Of a stretch of 64,000 nt of DNA, positions 44,390-53,654 are shown in pieces. Each line of letters opens with the position of its first letter. The stretch's first letter is position 1. The notes beneath the pieces are model-generated. The model made no database searches. It was given only the letters and a program-made list of their open reading frames with translations, and was not told the origin of the DNA. The position numbers were made by a program, and so were the translations under genes. Source of the DNA: Arthrobacter cryoconiti (GTDB lineage Bacteria > Actinomycetota > Actinomycetes > Actinomycetales > Micrococcaceae). The stretch spans positions 1 to 64,000 of the forward strand of contig NZ_JAJJBU010000014.1 of assembly GCF_020905375.1 (NCBI RefSeq), written 5' to 3'.

Positions 44390-45970
44390 ATGAGCTTGAT
44401 CCGGCTGAACGACGTCAGCGTGAACTTTGATAAAGTCCAAGTGCTGCGTGAGGCCTTCTTCAAGTTGGAGGCCGGGGACCGGGTAGGGCTGATCGGACGC
44501 AATGGCTCTGGTAAGTCCACACTGCTCAAACTGGTCTTGGACCAGGTGGCACCCGACTCCGGCACAGTGGCCGTGGAACTGGGCACCAAGCTTGGCTACT
44601 TCTCTCAATTCTCCGAACTTAATGGCGCGGCCACCATCGTGGAAGTGCTCCAAGACGTCTTCGCCCACGTAATGGATATTGAAACGGAGCTGGCTGAGAT
44701 TGACGCGGCGCTTGCTGTGGAGACACCGGAAGCTGAGCTGGACCGGCTGATACACCGGCAATCAGAACTATTTTCCGACATGGACAGGCTGGACGGCTGG
44801 GACTATCCGCGCAGCATCGAAAAGGTGCTGACTACCCTGGGTTTCAGCGACGCGCATCGCAGTTGCCCCATCGACGATTTGTCAGGCGGCTGGCGTAACC
44901 GCGCTGCTCTGGCCAAAATTCTGCTCGAGGCCCCGGACGTATTGCTGCTTGATGAGCCCACCAACTATTTAGACGTGGCCGGGGTGGAATGGCTGGAAGG
45001 CTGGTTTAAGAACTTCCAAGGTGCGGCGATCATCGTTTCCCACGATCGTAAATTCTTGGACTCCGTGGTCACTCGCATCATTGAGGTGGAGAACTATCAC
45101 CTACACGAATACCCAGGTAACTTTGCCAACTATGTGATTGCCAAGCAGTTTCGGCTGAAATCCCTAGAAAGCCAGTTTGCCCACGAATCGGAATTGTTGG
45201 CGTTTGAAGCGGAGGGCATCTCAGATCGTCGAGAAGCTGCCAAGGCCGGGTCAAAGGGGCTTGACTCAAAGCTGTCCAAGATCAAAAAGGCTCGCGCACC
45301 GCGGCCGGTAGACCAGATCATCACAGAAATTTATCGGGGCCTGCATGTGAAGGATGTGCTGTGCCGTGTTGAGTCGCTGACCAAGGCCTACGGAGACCGG
45401 ACATTGTTTAGCAACGTCAGCTTTGAAATCCGCAGGGGCAACAAAATGGTAGTGCTGGGGGCCAATGGCTCTGGTAAGTCGACGCTGCTACGCGCCCTGA
45501 CGGGGGAGGAGCCAGCGGACTCCGGATACGTGACGTGGGCCAAAGGAGGCGGCCTCATTTCCTACAACCAGGTCCTCGCCGAACTGGACCCCGAGGATAC
45601 CCTCACGCACGCCGTTAACGCGATGCCGGACAGCTTGGCTTTGACTGCGACGAAAAAATCAGTCAACCGGTTCCTGGCCATGTTCCAGTTCTCCGAAGCT
45701 GATCTAAAACAGCGGATCGGTAACCTCTCCGGTGGTCAGCGCGCACGAGTGGCCATGGCGCAGTGCCTGCTTTCCGGAGCGTCAGTATTGGTACTCGATG
45801 AGCCCACCAACCACTTGGATATGGCCAGTACCCAGGTCATGGAGCGCGCATTGCTGCATTTCCCCGGCGCGGTTCTCGTTGTTAGCCACGACCGCTTCTT
45901 TACGGATAAGATCGCCAACCGCCGACTTGTTTTTAATCCTGAGGTGCAAGGAGAGATCAGCATTCGTTAA
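44390..45970 (+). CDS. ABC-F family ATPase (ribosome-associated type)
   Basis: A 526-residue soluble protein with two ABC domains and no membrane segments. The Walker A motifs are GRNGSGKSTLLK and GANGSGKSTLLRA, the signatures LSGGWRNR and LSGGQRAR, and the Walker B motifs VLLLDEPTNYLD and VLVLDEPTNHLD. A charged linker (about 240-310) lies between the domains. ABC-F proteins act on ribosomes in translation control or antibiotic protection; the subgroup was not determined. Confidence 0.92.
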   Translation: MSLIRLNDVSVNFDKVQVLREAFFKLEAGDRVGLIGRNGSGKSTLLKLVLDQVAPDSGTVAVELGTKLGYFSQFSELNGAATIVEVLQDVFAHVMDIETELAEIDAALAVETPEAELDRLIHRQSELFSDMDRLDGWDYPRSIEKVLTTLGFSDAHRSCPIDDLSGGWRNRAALAKILLEAPDVLLLDEPTNYLDVAGVEWLEGWFKNFQGAAIIVSHDRKFLDSVVTRIIEVENYHLHEYPGNFANYVIAKQFRLKSLESQFAHESELLAFEAEGISDRREAAKAGSKGLDSKLSKIKKARAPRPVDQIITEIYRGLHVKDVLCRVESLTKAYGDRTLFSNVSFEIRRGNKMVVLGANGSGKSTLLRALTGEEPADSGYVTWAKGGGLISYNQVLAELDPEDTLTHAVNAMPDSLALTATKKSVNRFLAMFQFSEADLKQRIGNLSGGQRARVAMAQCLLSGASVLVLDEPTNHLDMASTQVMERALLHFPGAVLVVSHDRFFTDKIANRRLVFNPEVQGEISIR

Positions 45971-46042
45971 GGCATGGCGAGGCGCGTGGCCCCTAGAAAG
46001 AATGGTTGACTAGGCTAAAGAAATACCACCGTTAGGGAGCTC

Positions 46043-48013
46043 ATGATTCGCCGTTTCACGTCGTTGTTGCTAGGTCTGGCTTTGGTAGGTGGGGGGATGA
46101 GCGCCTGCGCACCCGCCAAAGATGATGGAACCACAACGGCGAAGGCTCTGGCGCAAGCTTTGACCAAGCACACTGTAGGTGAGTTGCCCTTCGACCAGCC
46201 AGGAGCAACCATCCAAAAGGAGCTTGATGCGCTGGCTAAGGGAGTTGACCCGGTCTGGCCAGCAGTGAGTGTCGAAAACGTCGTAGTGAATAAGGACGGC
46301 AGCGCCAAGGTGGCCTTGGACTACTCGTGGAAGCTGCCCAAAACTACCACCGCGTGGGCGTACAAAACTGAGGCGAGTATGCAGCGCGACGGCGATGGCT
46401 GGAAAATCGCCTGGGCGCCGGCGATGATAGAGCCCAGTCTGAAAGCCGGTGAACGACTGAAAATCGACAGCCTTTACACGCAGCGTGCCGGAATCCTGGA
46501 TGCCAGCGGGGACGCGATTGTGAAAGACCGGCCCGTGCGGATCGTGGGTATCAACAAAAATGGACTCAGTGAAGCCGACGCCGAGGCAGGCGCCAGTGCG
46601 CTGGCCGCAGTTCTCGAAATTGATCCGACAAATTTCATTGCCAAGGTCAAAGCATATGGACCTGTGGCATTTGTTGACGCAATTACCTTACGCGATGATG
46701 CCTTCGCCGCCCTTGACCAAGTGCGGCTTAAGAGTATCCCAGGGTTCCTCGCCACGGTCGGAACAATGCCTTTAGCTCCGTCTCGCACCTTCGCCCAAGC
46801 CATCCTCGGCACCGTTCGGGACGCTACGGCAGAAGATATTGAGAAGTCCAAAGGTGAGGTGGTGGCTGGACAGGTAGTAGGAGCCAGCGGCTTGCAGGCT
46901 GCCTTTGATAGCCAGCTCGCTGGCACTCCGGGGATCACGGTCCTTGCAGTACCCGGCGAAACATCTAGCGAGCAATCCACGGAAAAACCGTCCACGGCTG
47001 CTCCCGCCACGGCTTCTCCCACCCCGGCTGCTGCCACGGACCAGCCGCCGCGGCAGCTGTTTTCGGTACCGCCCGTGGAGGGCAAGGATGTGAAGACGAC
47101 GCTGGTGACAGCGATCCAAAATGACGCCGAGGGTGCGCTTGCACACTTGAGCACACCAAGTTCGGTCGTAGTCATGCGGGCTTCGACTGGGGCCATCTTG
47201 GCGTCGGCAAATGGTCCTGCCAGTAACGGCTACAACACGGCATTTCTTGGCCAGTACGCCCCCGGATCGACCTTCAAAATAGCTACAGCATTGGGACTGT
47301 TGCGTCAGGGGCTGACTCCTGACTCAAAGCTTAGTTGTACCCCGAAGTTCACCGCTGACGGGAAGAATTTCCTCAACGCCCCAGGATATGCCGCCAGTGC
47401 TCTCGGTGAAATTTCCATGACGGTGGCCATAGCCCATTCCTGCAATACGGCGTTTGTATCCCAATTCGACAAGCTTCCCCAGGACAAGCTCGCTGATGCA
47501 GCGGCAGCCCTCGGCATCGGAATGAGCAATGATTTGGGCTTGGATGCGTTCATGGGTTCTGTGCCTCGCGATTCCGCCGGCACCGAACACGCGGCCTCCA
47601 TGATCGGTCAAGGCAAGGTCCAAGCCTCACCTCTGGCGCTAGCGGCGCTGATGTCCACTGTTGTCAAGGGTTCGGTATCCGCTCCCGTGTTGATAGATGC
47701 TCACGATGGTAAAGCGAAGCCTGCTAGCAGCCCTGCCTTGACTGCGCCTGAAGCGCTGGCCCTGCAGTCTATGATGCGTGCTTCGGTAACTGACGGCTAC
47801 TTGGATCTGTTAGCTGATTTGCCCGGTGCCCCTGCCATAGGCAAGACCGGAACGGCAGAATTTGGCACCGAAAACCCTCCGCACACGCACTCCTGGGTCA
47901 TTGCGGCTCAAGGAGATATTGCTGTGGCCGTCTTCGTTGAAGACGGTGATTTGGGGGCGGTGACAGCCGGGCCGATTGCCAAGGCCATGTTGGCGGCAGC
48001 CGCGGGTAAGTAG
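46043..48013 (+). CDS. penicillin-binding lipoprotein (class B transpeptidase)
   Basis: A 656-residue protein. The signal ends in a MSAC lipobox (Cys23). An NTF2-like/MecA_N domain (about 30-145) and a dimerisation domain follow, then an Ala/Pro/Thr linker (about 310-340). The transpeptidase domain carries STFK (catalytic Ser), SCN and KTGTAEFG. It resembles the actinobacterial penicillin-binding lipoprotein class (for example mycobacterial PBPlipo). It cross-links peptidoglycan outside the membrane and lies 37 bp before a DivIVA-domain gene. Confidence 0.92.
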   Translation: MIRRFTSLLLGLALVGGGMSACAPAKDDGTTTAKALAQALTKHTVGELPFDQPGATIQKELDALAKGVDPVWPAVSVENVVVNKDGSAKVALDYSWKLPKTTTAWAYKTEASMQRDGDGWKIAWAPAMIEPSLKAGERLKIDSLYTQRAGILDASGDAIVKDRPVRIVGINKNGLSEADAEAGASALAAVLEIDPTNFIAKVKAYGPVAFVDAITLRDDAFAALDQVRLKSIPGFLATVGTMPLAPSRTFAQAILGTVRDATAEDIEKSKGEVVAGQVVGASGLQAAFDSQLAGTPGITVLAVPGETSSEQSTEKPSTAAPATASPTPAAATDQPPRQLFSVPPVEGKDVKTTLVTAIQNDAEGALAHLSTPSSVVVMRASTGAILASANGPASNGYNTAFLGQYAPGSTFKIATALGLLRQGLTPDSKLSCTPKFTADGKNFLNAPGYAASALGEISMTVAIAHSCNTAFVSQFDKLPQDKLADAAAALGIGMSNDLGLDAFMGSVPRDSAGTEHAASMIGQGKVQASPLALAALMSTVVKGSVSAPVLIDAHDGKAKPASSPALTAPEALALQSMMRASVTDGYLDLLADLPGAPAIGKTGTAEFGTENPPHTHSWVIAAQGDIAVAVFVEDGDLGAVTAGPIAKAMLAAAAGK

Positions 48014-48050
48014 CGTAAATTTACAGTAGCTAAAAGTAGGAGGAGTGAGC

Positions 48051-48335
48051 ATGCACAGTTCAGAGGTGGCGACGATTATGTTCACGCTCACCAAATTCCG
48101 CGAAGGCTATGCGATGGCCGACGTCGATGCTTTCCTTGAGCGATCTCGCGCCGCCTTAGCGCAGTGGGAAGCGGGGAGGGCCGCGGAACTTCAAGCAGTG
48201 GCCGTGGCCGAGGTTAGGTTTTCGCCCACTAACTTCCGCAAAGGTTACGATCAAGACCAGGTGGATGACTTCCTGGATAAACTCTCCGCGACGCTGACGG
48301 ACTATGAGCACGGACGTAGCCCCCGGTCCTATTAA
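48051..48335 (+). CDS. short protein with two DivIVA-type motifs
   Basis: A 94-residue protein containing two tandem DivIVA N-terminal motifs: FREGYAMADVDAFLERS and FRKGYDQDQVDDFLDKL. The F-x-x-GY-x3-VD-x-FL pattern is the membrane-binding element of DivIVA/Wag31. No long coiled coil follows, so it is not the polar-growth DivIVA itself. TAGGAGGAG precedes the ATG. Its neighbour is a peptidoglycan transpeptidase, suggesting a cell-envelope role. Confidence 0.82.
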   Translation: MHSSEVATIMFTLTKFREGYAMADVDAFLERSRAALAQWEAGRAAELQAVAVAEVRFSPTNFRKGYDQDQVDDFLDKLSATLTDYEHGRSPRSY

Positions 48336-48359
48336 CTGGTTCAAGTTAACTGGTTCAAG
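48332..48359 (+). repeat. tandem 14-bp duplication spanning a stop codon
   Basis: TTAACTGGTTCAAG occurs twice in tandem (48332-48345 and 48346-48359). The first copy contains the TAA stop of the DivIVA-motif gene. Confidence 0.95.
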
Positions 48360-48466
48360 GAACGAAGCCGCAGGACAGCCGAGGCAAACGGGAGACTGCT
48401 GCTAGCGTTAGGCAGCTCTACCACGACAGGGCGGTGAGTGGCAGCCTGCAGCTACCTGAAGTTCAG

Positions 48467-48970
48467 CTACCGGGAGAGTGCCGCCGCAACCCAGCCATCC
48501 GGCGTCGTGCCTTGGGCTAAGAATTTTAGCAAGTCATCGCTGGCAGCTGCGTCCAAGATGGCATCCGCCTGCGTGTAGATGATGGGTTCCTCCTTGGAAT
48601 TGTGGGCATCGAGAAGTGCTAGCAGAGCCGTGCAGGCCTCTCGGAGTGAGGCCGTAGCGGAGGCGCCGGTAGCTGGTGCGTCGGCCAGGAGAATATCAAG
48701 GTGGTCCATGGCGGTCCATAACTGCCCGTGTTCGCGCAGCATGACGAAGATGGGGCCCATGAGCCCGGCCGCTTTCAAAGGGGGGAACAAGAACTCTTCC
48801 TCCAGATAGATGTGGCGACGCAGGCCCTCGATGGCACTTTGCAGCGGTGCAGGATCGGCAAGGTCGGCGGGTGAGTCCAGTCCTGCCAACGCTGTCAGGT
48901 ATGCCTCAATGCCGCCGTCGATCTGGCGGTGCTCAGTTTCTAATGCCCCGCCTAACGTTCCCTGGTCCAT
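48467..48970 (-). CDS. hemerythrin-domain protein
   Basis: A 167-residue helical protein with the HHE cation-binding pattern. Ligand-type residues occur at LETEHRQID, RRHIYLEEEFLFPPL, LREHGQLW and LLDAHNSKEEPIIY. Hemerythrin-like proteins bind a di-iron centre and sense or buffer oxygen or NO. It begins 6 bp after the ABC permease stop in the same direction, so it is probably last gene of the exporter operon. The partnership is unusual. Confidence 0.85.
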   Translation of the reverse strand: MDQGTLGGALETEHRQIDGGIEAYLTALAGLDSPADLADPAPLQSAIEGLRRHIYLEEEFLFPPLKAAGLMGPIFVMLREHGQLWTAMDHLDILLADAPATGASATASLREACTALLALLDAHNSKEEPIIYTQADAILDAAASDDLLKFLAQGTTPDGWVAAALSR

Positions 48971-48976
48971 GGTTTC

Positions 48977-50614
48977 CTACTCCGATTCAATGTCTCGTGT
49001 GCTAAAGCGCCAGATACCAAGCGCGCCCAAGACCAATGCTACGACTGTGAGCGCCAGCATCGGTGTGAGGGAGAATTTCTCAGCTGGCATACGCGGGACT
49101 GCGCCGAACGGGGTGGCGCGAATAGCGTCTTCAGAGAGTGAAAAGAGTCTGCCAAATAGTGCCAGAATGAGGAAGGCTCCGTAAATGGCCCAGGCGATGC
49201 TGACGCTGTGACGTGGGGCGAAGCCGTACAAGAACGTGAATACCCCCATCATTAGCAGCACCGCTGGCCAGTAAGCGAAACTGGCGCCCGCCGTGGTTAA
49301 ACCGGATATGACGCCGCCGGAGCTCGCGCCTGTGAGCCAACCGCCCAGGAGCAGCATTGCAGCAGATCCCGCCGCAGCGACCAGCACATGCCCGCCAAAC
49401 CACCGCAGTCGAGACACGGAACCAGCCAGCTCCAATTCGAGGGGTCCGCCGGCTTCCTGACTTCGGGCAGTAGTGAGGATCTGAACTGCGAAGGCAGCGG
49501 CTAAGAGGGCATTGAACAAGCCGAAAATTCCCAGAACACTATTAAGCATGTTTTGGGAATCACCCACAAATGCTTTTGCCCACGGAGTGGATGGGTCCAA
49601 GAGACCTGCCATGGCCGTAGCCACCCCGCCGAAGAACAGGCCAGCTACCACCGCACCCACGATCCACGCGGCCAAGGGCGTGCGTTGCAGGCGTAATACC
49701 AAGCCCACGTGCGTCGTCAAGAAAGCTGAGGCACGCGCCGGTCCGGGTCTCTCGGCCAGCAGACCCATCCCAAGGTCACGATGGGTTTCAACTCTCAGGG
49801 CTACAGCGCAGCTGATAACAGTGAACGCCAGTAGCGCCAGAAACGGCCACCAGTTATTGTCGCCAAAGGCCCGCATATTTTGTGCCCAACCGATCGGCGA
49901 TAACCAGCTGAGACCCGAAGAACGGCTGCCATCGGCGCGGACGTCAGCGACGGCTCGAATGACGTAAAAAACTGCTAAAAAACCAACGCCCAGGGAGTTG
50001 GCTCCCCGGCTCGTGGAGCTCAGCTGGCCGCATAGCGCGCCGATTCCCACGAACACAAGTCCGACGCCTGCAACGGAGCCACCCATAACGAATGATCCCG
50101 CAGTGGGGAGCTTCTCGCCCAGCGAAAATAGTGCAATAAGCAGGCCCGTGACCACGCTCAGGGAACCCACCACCGCGTAGTTGGCCAGGCTGTACGCATA
50201 GCGGCCTAGGGCCTGGGCGCGCAGCAGTTCAGTGCGTCCGGCCTCTTCGTCAGCGCGCCCGTTGCGTGTCAGCAGAAAAATGGAAGCAAAAGCCAATGAA
50301 ATCGCCAGCGTCATCCAAATCTTGATGACCAATATCCCGCCCAGACTTCCAGACGAATATGGCAGGCCGGTCATGGCGGCGACAGCTGGGGTATTGGCTA
50401 CTTGGGAGTAGGAATCCCTGGCCGTCTGTGTGGGGAATGCAGCTTGTTGGGAGCTATAGACCACGGGAATCATCAGAGGCAAGAGGACGGCCCAAATCAG
50501 CAAACGCAGCCAGTTGCGCCGCAGAAGCAAGCGCACGCACAGTCCGAACCCGGTGAGCACGCCGTTCGTGGCCGGTATTGACGCGGTATCGCCAGCTGCT
50601 GGGCTAGCGCTCAT
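48977..50614 (-). CDS. ABC exporter permease (polyketide/antibiotic exporter type)
   Basis: A 545-residue permease with about 12 helices. The start VRLLLRRNWLRLLIWAVLLPLMIPVVY and the repeated six-helix arrangement match the exporter-of-polyketide-antibiotics family common in actinobacteria. It starts at the stop of the ATPase gene (TGATG overlap). The substrate is unknown. Confidence 0.87.
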   Translation of the reverse strand: MSASPAAGDTASIPATNGVLTGFGLCVRLLLRRNWLRLLIWAVLLPLMIPVVYSSQQAAFPTQTARDSYSQVANTPAVAAMTGLPYSSGSLGGILVIKIWMTLAISLAFASIFLLTRNGRADEEAGRTELLRAQALGRYAYSLANYAVVGSLSVVTGLLIALFSLGEKLPTAGSFVMGGSVAGVGLVFVGIGALCGQLSSTSRGANSLGVGFLAVFYVIRAVADVRADGSRSSGLSWLSPIGWAQNMRAFGDNNWWPFLALLAFTVISCAVALRVETHRDLGMGLLAERPGPARASAFLTTHVGLVLRLQRTPLAAWIVGAVVAGLFFGGVATAMAGLLDPSTPWAKAFVGDSQNMLNSVLGIFGLFNALLAAAFAVQILTTARSQEAGGPLELELAGSVSRLRWFGGHVLVAAAGSAAMLLLGGWLTGASSGGVISGLTTAGASFAYWPAVLLMMGVFTFLYGFAPRHSVSIAWAIYGAFLILALFGRLFSLSEDAIRATPFGAVPRMPAEKFSLTPMLALTVVALVLGALGIWRFSTRDIESE

Positions 50615-51543
50615 CAGATACCCGCAGTCCGGGTCGAAACCGGACGTTGGAGAGGGTCGCTATAGTGGCGAAGGAATATCGCCTCCAAAGATGGAGGTTT
50701 GGATACCAGCGAATGCGGAGAATATGCGGAAAGTGCGGCCAGAACGGCGCCGAGCTCCGCTTCCGACACGGTGAAAGTGGCGTGTTTACCGTCCACCACG
50801 AGGTCATTGACTCCGGGTGTCCCTACGAGAACGGAAGCGTCACGATCAAGTGATACAGCAACAACAGAGCGCTGCAGATGCCGGAGTTCGTTGAGCCGGC
50901 CGGCCTCCACGGTCCGCCCATCACGGATGATAGTGATGGTGTCGCAGAGTTTCTCTACTTCGGTGAAGATGTGGCTAGAGAGCAGTACACTGCGCCCCTG
51001 GGCCTTGATTTCCTGAATGCACTCGGTGAATACCTCCTCCATCAGGGGGTCCAACCCGGACGTTGGCTCATCTAGAATCAGCAGTTCCGCGTTAGTCGCC
51101 AACGCCGAAACCAACGCCACCTTCTGGCGGTTTCCTTTGGAATAGCTGCGCGCCTTCTTGGTAGGGTCCAGCTGAAAACGTTCCAGCAACTCCTCCCTCT
51201 TGACCTTGTCGGCGCCGCCGTGCAGCCTGGCGATGATATCGATGGCCTGACCGCCGGTGAGGTTTGGCCACAGGCTGACATCGCCGGGGACATAGGCGAT
51301 GCGCCGGTGAAGTGCAACGGCGTCGTGCCAGGGGTCACCGCCAAGGAGCCTGGCGTTGCCGCCGTCGGCTCGCAAAAGGCCCAACAAAATACGGATGGTG
51401 GTGGATTTGCCGGAGCCGTTAGGCCCAAGGAAGCCTGTGACTTGACCTTGGTCTACGCTGAGGTTCAGACCATCCAGAGCCAATGTCCGCGCGAACCGTT
51501 TGCGGAGACTAGAAACTTCAATTGCCGCAACGGTGGTGGACAT
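50614..51543 (-). CDS. ABC exporter ATP-binding protein
   Basis: A 309-residue DrrA-like ATPase. The Walker A motif is GPNGSGKSTTIR, the signature YSKGNRQKVAL, Walker B LLILDEPTSGLD and the H-switch LSSHIFTEVEK. A C-terminal regulatory extension follows. The ATG at 51543 is preceded by GAAGGGAAAG. It is first gene of an ATPase-permease-hemerythrin operon. The DrrA type exports drugs or lipids. Confidence 0.92.
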   Translation of the reverse strand: MSTTVAAIEVSSLRKRFARTLALDGLNLSVDQGQVTGFLGPNGSGKSTTIRILLGLLRADGGNARLLGGDPWHDAVALHRRIAYVPGDVSLWPNLTGGQAIDIIARLHGGADKVKREELLERFQLDPTKKARSYSKGNRQKVALVSALATNAELLILDEPTSGLDPLMEEVFTECIQEIKAQGRSVLLSSHIFTEVEKLCDTITIIRDGRTVEAGRLNELRHLQRSVVAVSLDRDASVLVGTPGVNDLVVDGKHATFTVSEAELGAVLAALSAYSPHSLVSKPPSLEAIFLRHYSDPLQRPVSTRTAGI

Positions 51544-51743
51544 GGTCTTTCCCTTCAATAGTGGCCGAAAAACCCTGCTGAGCCCGTTACCTCTGGGTTT
51601 GCTGCGTCCTTGTTCTGCACGCTACTCGCGCGCGTAGCCGCTGGCAATGAAATCATCCGTGCGTGGTGAGTTGCCGTGTTTTACACGTTGCTGCGCAACA
51701 CACAGCTGCGGTGTCCGTTGTGAAAGAGCGTTGTACATCGAAT

Positions 51744-51749
51744 TAGAAT
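51744..51749 (+). promoter_or_regulatory. -10 element, leaderless start of the thioesterase gene
   Basis: TAGAAT at 51744-51749 lies 6 nt before the ATG at 51756, so transcription should begin at or next to the start codon. A matching -35 at optimal spacing was not found; TTGTGA at 51718 is 20 bp away. Confidence 0.5.
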
Positions 51750-51755
51750 GGATCC

Positions 51756-52223
51756 ATGAGTGAAAATGGCGGGGGAGCAGGAGTTTTGAGCACTGCTGAA
51801 CGGCTGCTGCTCTCTGGTGCGTCCGGAGTCTGCGTTGAGCACACGGTTGAATGGGTCGACACCGATGCTGCCGGGCATCAGCATAACTCTGCGATCATGC
51901 GGTGGGTTGAATCTGCGGAGGCGGAGCTTTTTCGCCAATTGCGGCTACCAGAGTATTTCCCCACTGCGCCACGCGTTCATCAATCAATCAACTTCTTGGG
52001 GAAACTTTGGTTTGGTCAACGGGTTAGCACCACTTTGTGGGTGAAGAAGATCGGCACAACGTCAATGACGTTTTCCTTTGAGGTTCAGGGCCATTCGATG
52101 CCCAAGAATGCGGGCGGTCTGGCTGCTTCAGGAACGTTGATTACGGCGCATGTTCCTTTGGGGTCCTCTGGTTCAATGCCCTGGCCCGCAAGCTTTCTCA
52201 CAACGATCAAAGCTGAACAATGA
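51756..52223 (+). CDS. hotdog-fold acyl-CoA thioesterase (4HBT-like)
   Basis: A 155-residue hotdog protein. The 4-hydroxybenzoyl-CoA thioesterase-like active-site segment VEWVDTDAAGHQHNSAIMRWVESAEAELFR carries the catalytic Asp. It is probably leaderless. It overlaps paaX by 4 bp. Its position at the edge of the aryl-CoA cluster suggests hydrolysis of an aromatic CoA ester, or recycling of stalled intermediates. Confidence 0.82.
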   Translation: MSENGGGAGVLSTAERLLLSGASGVCVEHTVEWVDTDAAGHQHNSAIMRWVESAEAELFRQLRLPEYFPTAPRVHQSINFLGKLWFGQRVSTTLWVKKIGTTSMTFSFEVQGHSMPKNAGGLAASGTLITAHVPLGSSGSMPWPASFLTTIKAEQ

Positions 52224-53086
52224 CGGGGCATCCGCAACCATCGGTGCGACACCAGCAACTGATTATTACGCTCTTTGGACTTTATAGCCGTGACCCGGGT
52301 AGGGCCGTCCCCGTTTCGGTTCTTATTGAAATGCTTGGTTCGCTCGGATACGACGCTCCGGGTGTCAGATCCTCCGTTTCACGCCTGAAAGCAAAGGGTG
52401 TACTGCGAAGCGTCAAGAGCAACAACGTGGCCCAATACACACTTGAGGAAGGGCTGGCCGATGTATTCAGGGAAGGGGACGACCGCATTTTTTCCCCGGT
52501 AGGTGCAAACCTCGGCGATGGATGGATACTGGCCATCTTTTCAGTTCCCGAGTCATTGCGGAGCAGGCGGCATACGCTGCGAACCGAATTGTTGAATTTC
52601 GGCTTCGGGTTCATTTCCTCTGGAGTCTGGATTGCTCCCGTTTCTGTCTTGGACAGGGTTCGTAGCCGGCTCGTTGCCCTCAAACTTGACCAGTTTGTGG
52701 ACTTTTTCAGCGGAGACTACGTGGCTGATGGGTCGATGCGTGAAAAAGTTGCCCAATGGTGGGACCTGACTCACCTGGACGAACAATTTGGAGAATTTCT
52801 AGAATTCTATGGCGACGCCGTGAACCACTGGACGGCGTTGGTGGGCTCGGACCCGGGCCTAGCGCTGGAGGAGTCAACGCCGGAGCTGCGACTCGAAGCG
52901 TTCAAGTACTACATACCCATGCTGACCCTCTGGCGTCGCTTCCCCTATAAGGATCCGAACCTTCGAAGTGAACTGCTACCGGAAGGCTGGAAGGGTGCTG
53001 CGGCCCGGGAGACCTTTTTAGCGGTCCACAAACTCATTGCACCATTGGCAGACGCCCACGCTAAGACACTGCTGACTTTGGCATAA
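52220..53086 (+). CDS. PaaX-family transcriptional regulator
   Basis: A 288-residue regulator. The N-terminal winged helix (LYSRDPGRAVPVSVLIEMLGSLGYDAPGVRSSVSRLKAKGVL, about 15-60) and the central PaaX domain (GDGWILAIFSVPESLRSRRHTLRTELLNFGFG) are clear. PaaX proteins repress aromatic catabolic operons and respond to aryl-CoA such as phenylacetyl-CoA. Here the ligand is probably the CoA ester made by the ligase at 56114. It is coupled to the thioesterase gene. Confidence 0.88.
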   Translation: MTGHPQPSVRHQQLIITLFGLYSRDPGRAVPVSVLIEMLGSLGYDAPGVRSSVSRLKAKGVLRSVKSNNVAQYTLEEGLADVFREGDDRIFSPVGANLGDGWILAIFSVPESLRSRRHTLRTELLNFGFGFISSGVWIAPVSVLDRVRSRLVALKLDQFVDFFSGDYVADGSMREKVAQWWDLTHLDEQFGEFLEFYGDAVNHWTALVGSDPGLALEESTPELRLEAFKYYIPMLTLWRRFPYKDPNLRSELLPEGWKGAAARETFLAVHKLIAPLADAHAKTLLTLA

Positions 53087-53151
53087 AGCGCGCTGATTTC
53101 ATTGCGTATCGGCGTATGGGGTCTATGGGGGTGCTCATGGAATCTCCCAAG

Positions 53152-53544
53152 TCACTCAATGACTGCAACTCCTTGAATTTCGATCAGCGCCTCCTTTTGC
53201 CAGAGACGGCTGACGCCTATTCCTGCCATGGCCGGGTACTCGGTGCCCGCCATGGAGCGCCATAGCCGACCTATCTCCCGGCCGTTGGCCATGTAGTCGT
53301 CAACGTCGGTGAGGTAGATGGTGACACTGACCAAGTCCTGTGGTTGCCCGCCGGCTTCGATAAGTGTGGTGAGGACATTCCCGAAGGCCTGTTTGAATTG
53401 TTCCACTATCCCCCCGGGAACAATGTTCATGTCCTTATCGAGGGCCGTTTGACCCCCCAAATATACGGTGCCTGCCGCGAGGATGCCGTGCGCATACCCC
53501 GACGGTTTGGCCAGGGACGATGGATTGACGGTCTTTTTCGGCAA
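53152..53544 (-). CDS. Rid-family protein lacking the catalytic Arg
   Basis: A 130-residue YjgF/RidA-fold protein (AHGILAAGTVYLGGQTALD, TIYLTDVDDY, IQGVAVIE). Compared with E. coli RidA, the PARS segment holding the essential Arg105 reads YPAMAGIGV here, and the conserved IEIEA reads IEIQG. Imine deamination by the canonical mechanism is therefore unlikely. It lies between paaX and the divergent FAH operon. It may belong to a Rid subgroup linked to amino-aromatic degradation. Confidence 0.85.
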   Translation of the reverse strand: MPKKTVNPSSLAKPSGYAHGILAAGTVYLGGQTALDKDMNIVPGGIVEQFKQAFGNVLTTLIEAGGQPQDLVSVTIYLTDVDDYMANGREIGRLWRSMAGTEYPAMAGIGVSRLWQKEALIEIQGVAVIE

Positions 53545-53654
53545 AGCGAACCTCCACGCTTAGCGCTCCAACCCTGGTCTATTAATTTCGTGCGACCTGA
53601 GCCTTTTGTGGAACTGTGATTAGTGTTACATTGAGTCTATGTGACGACCGTAAA

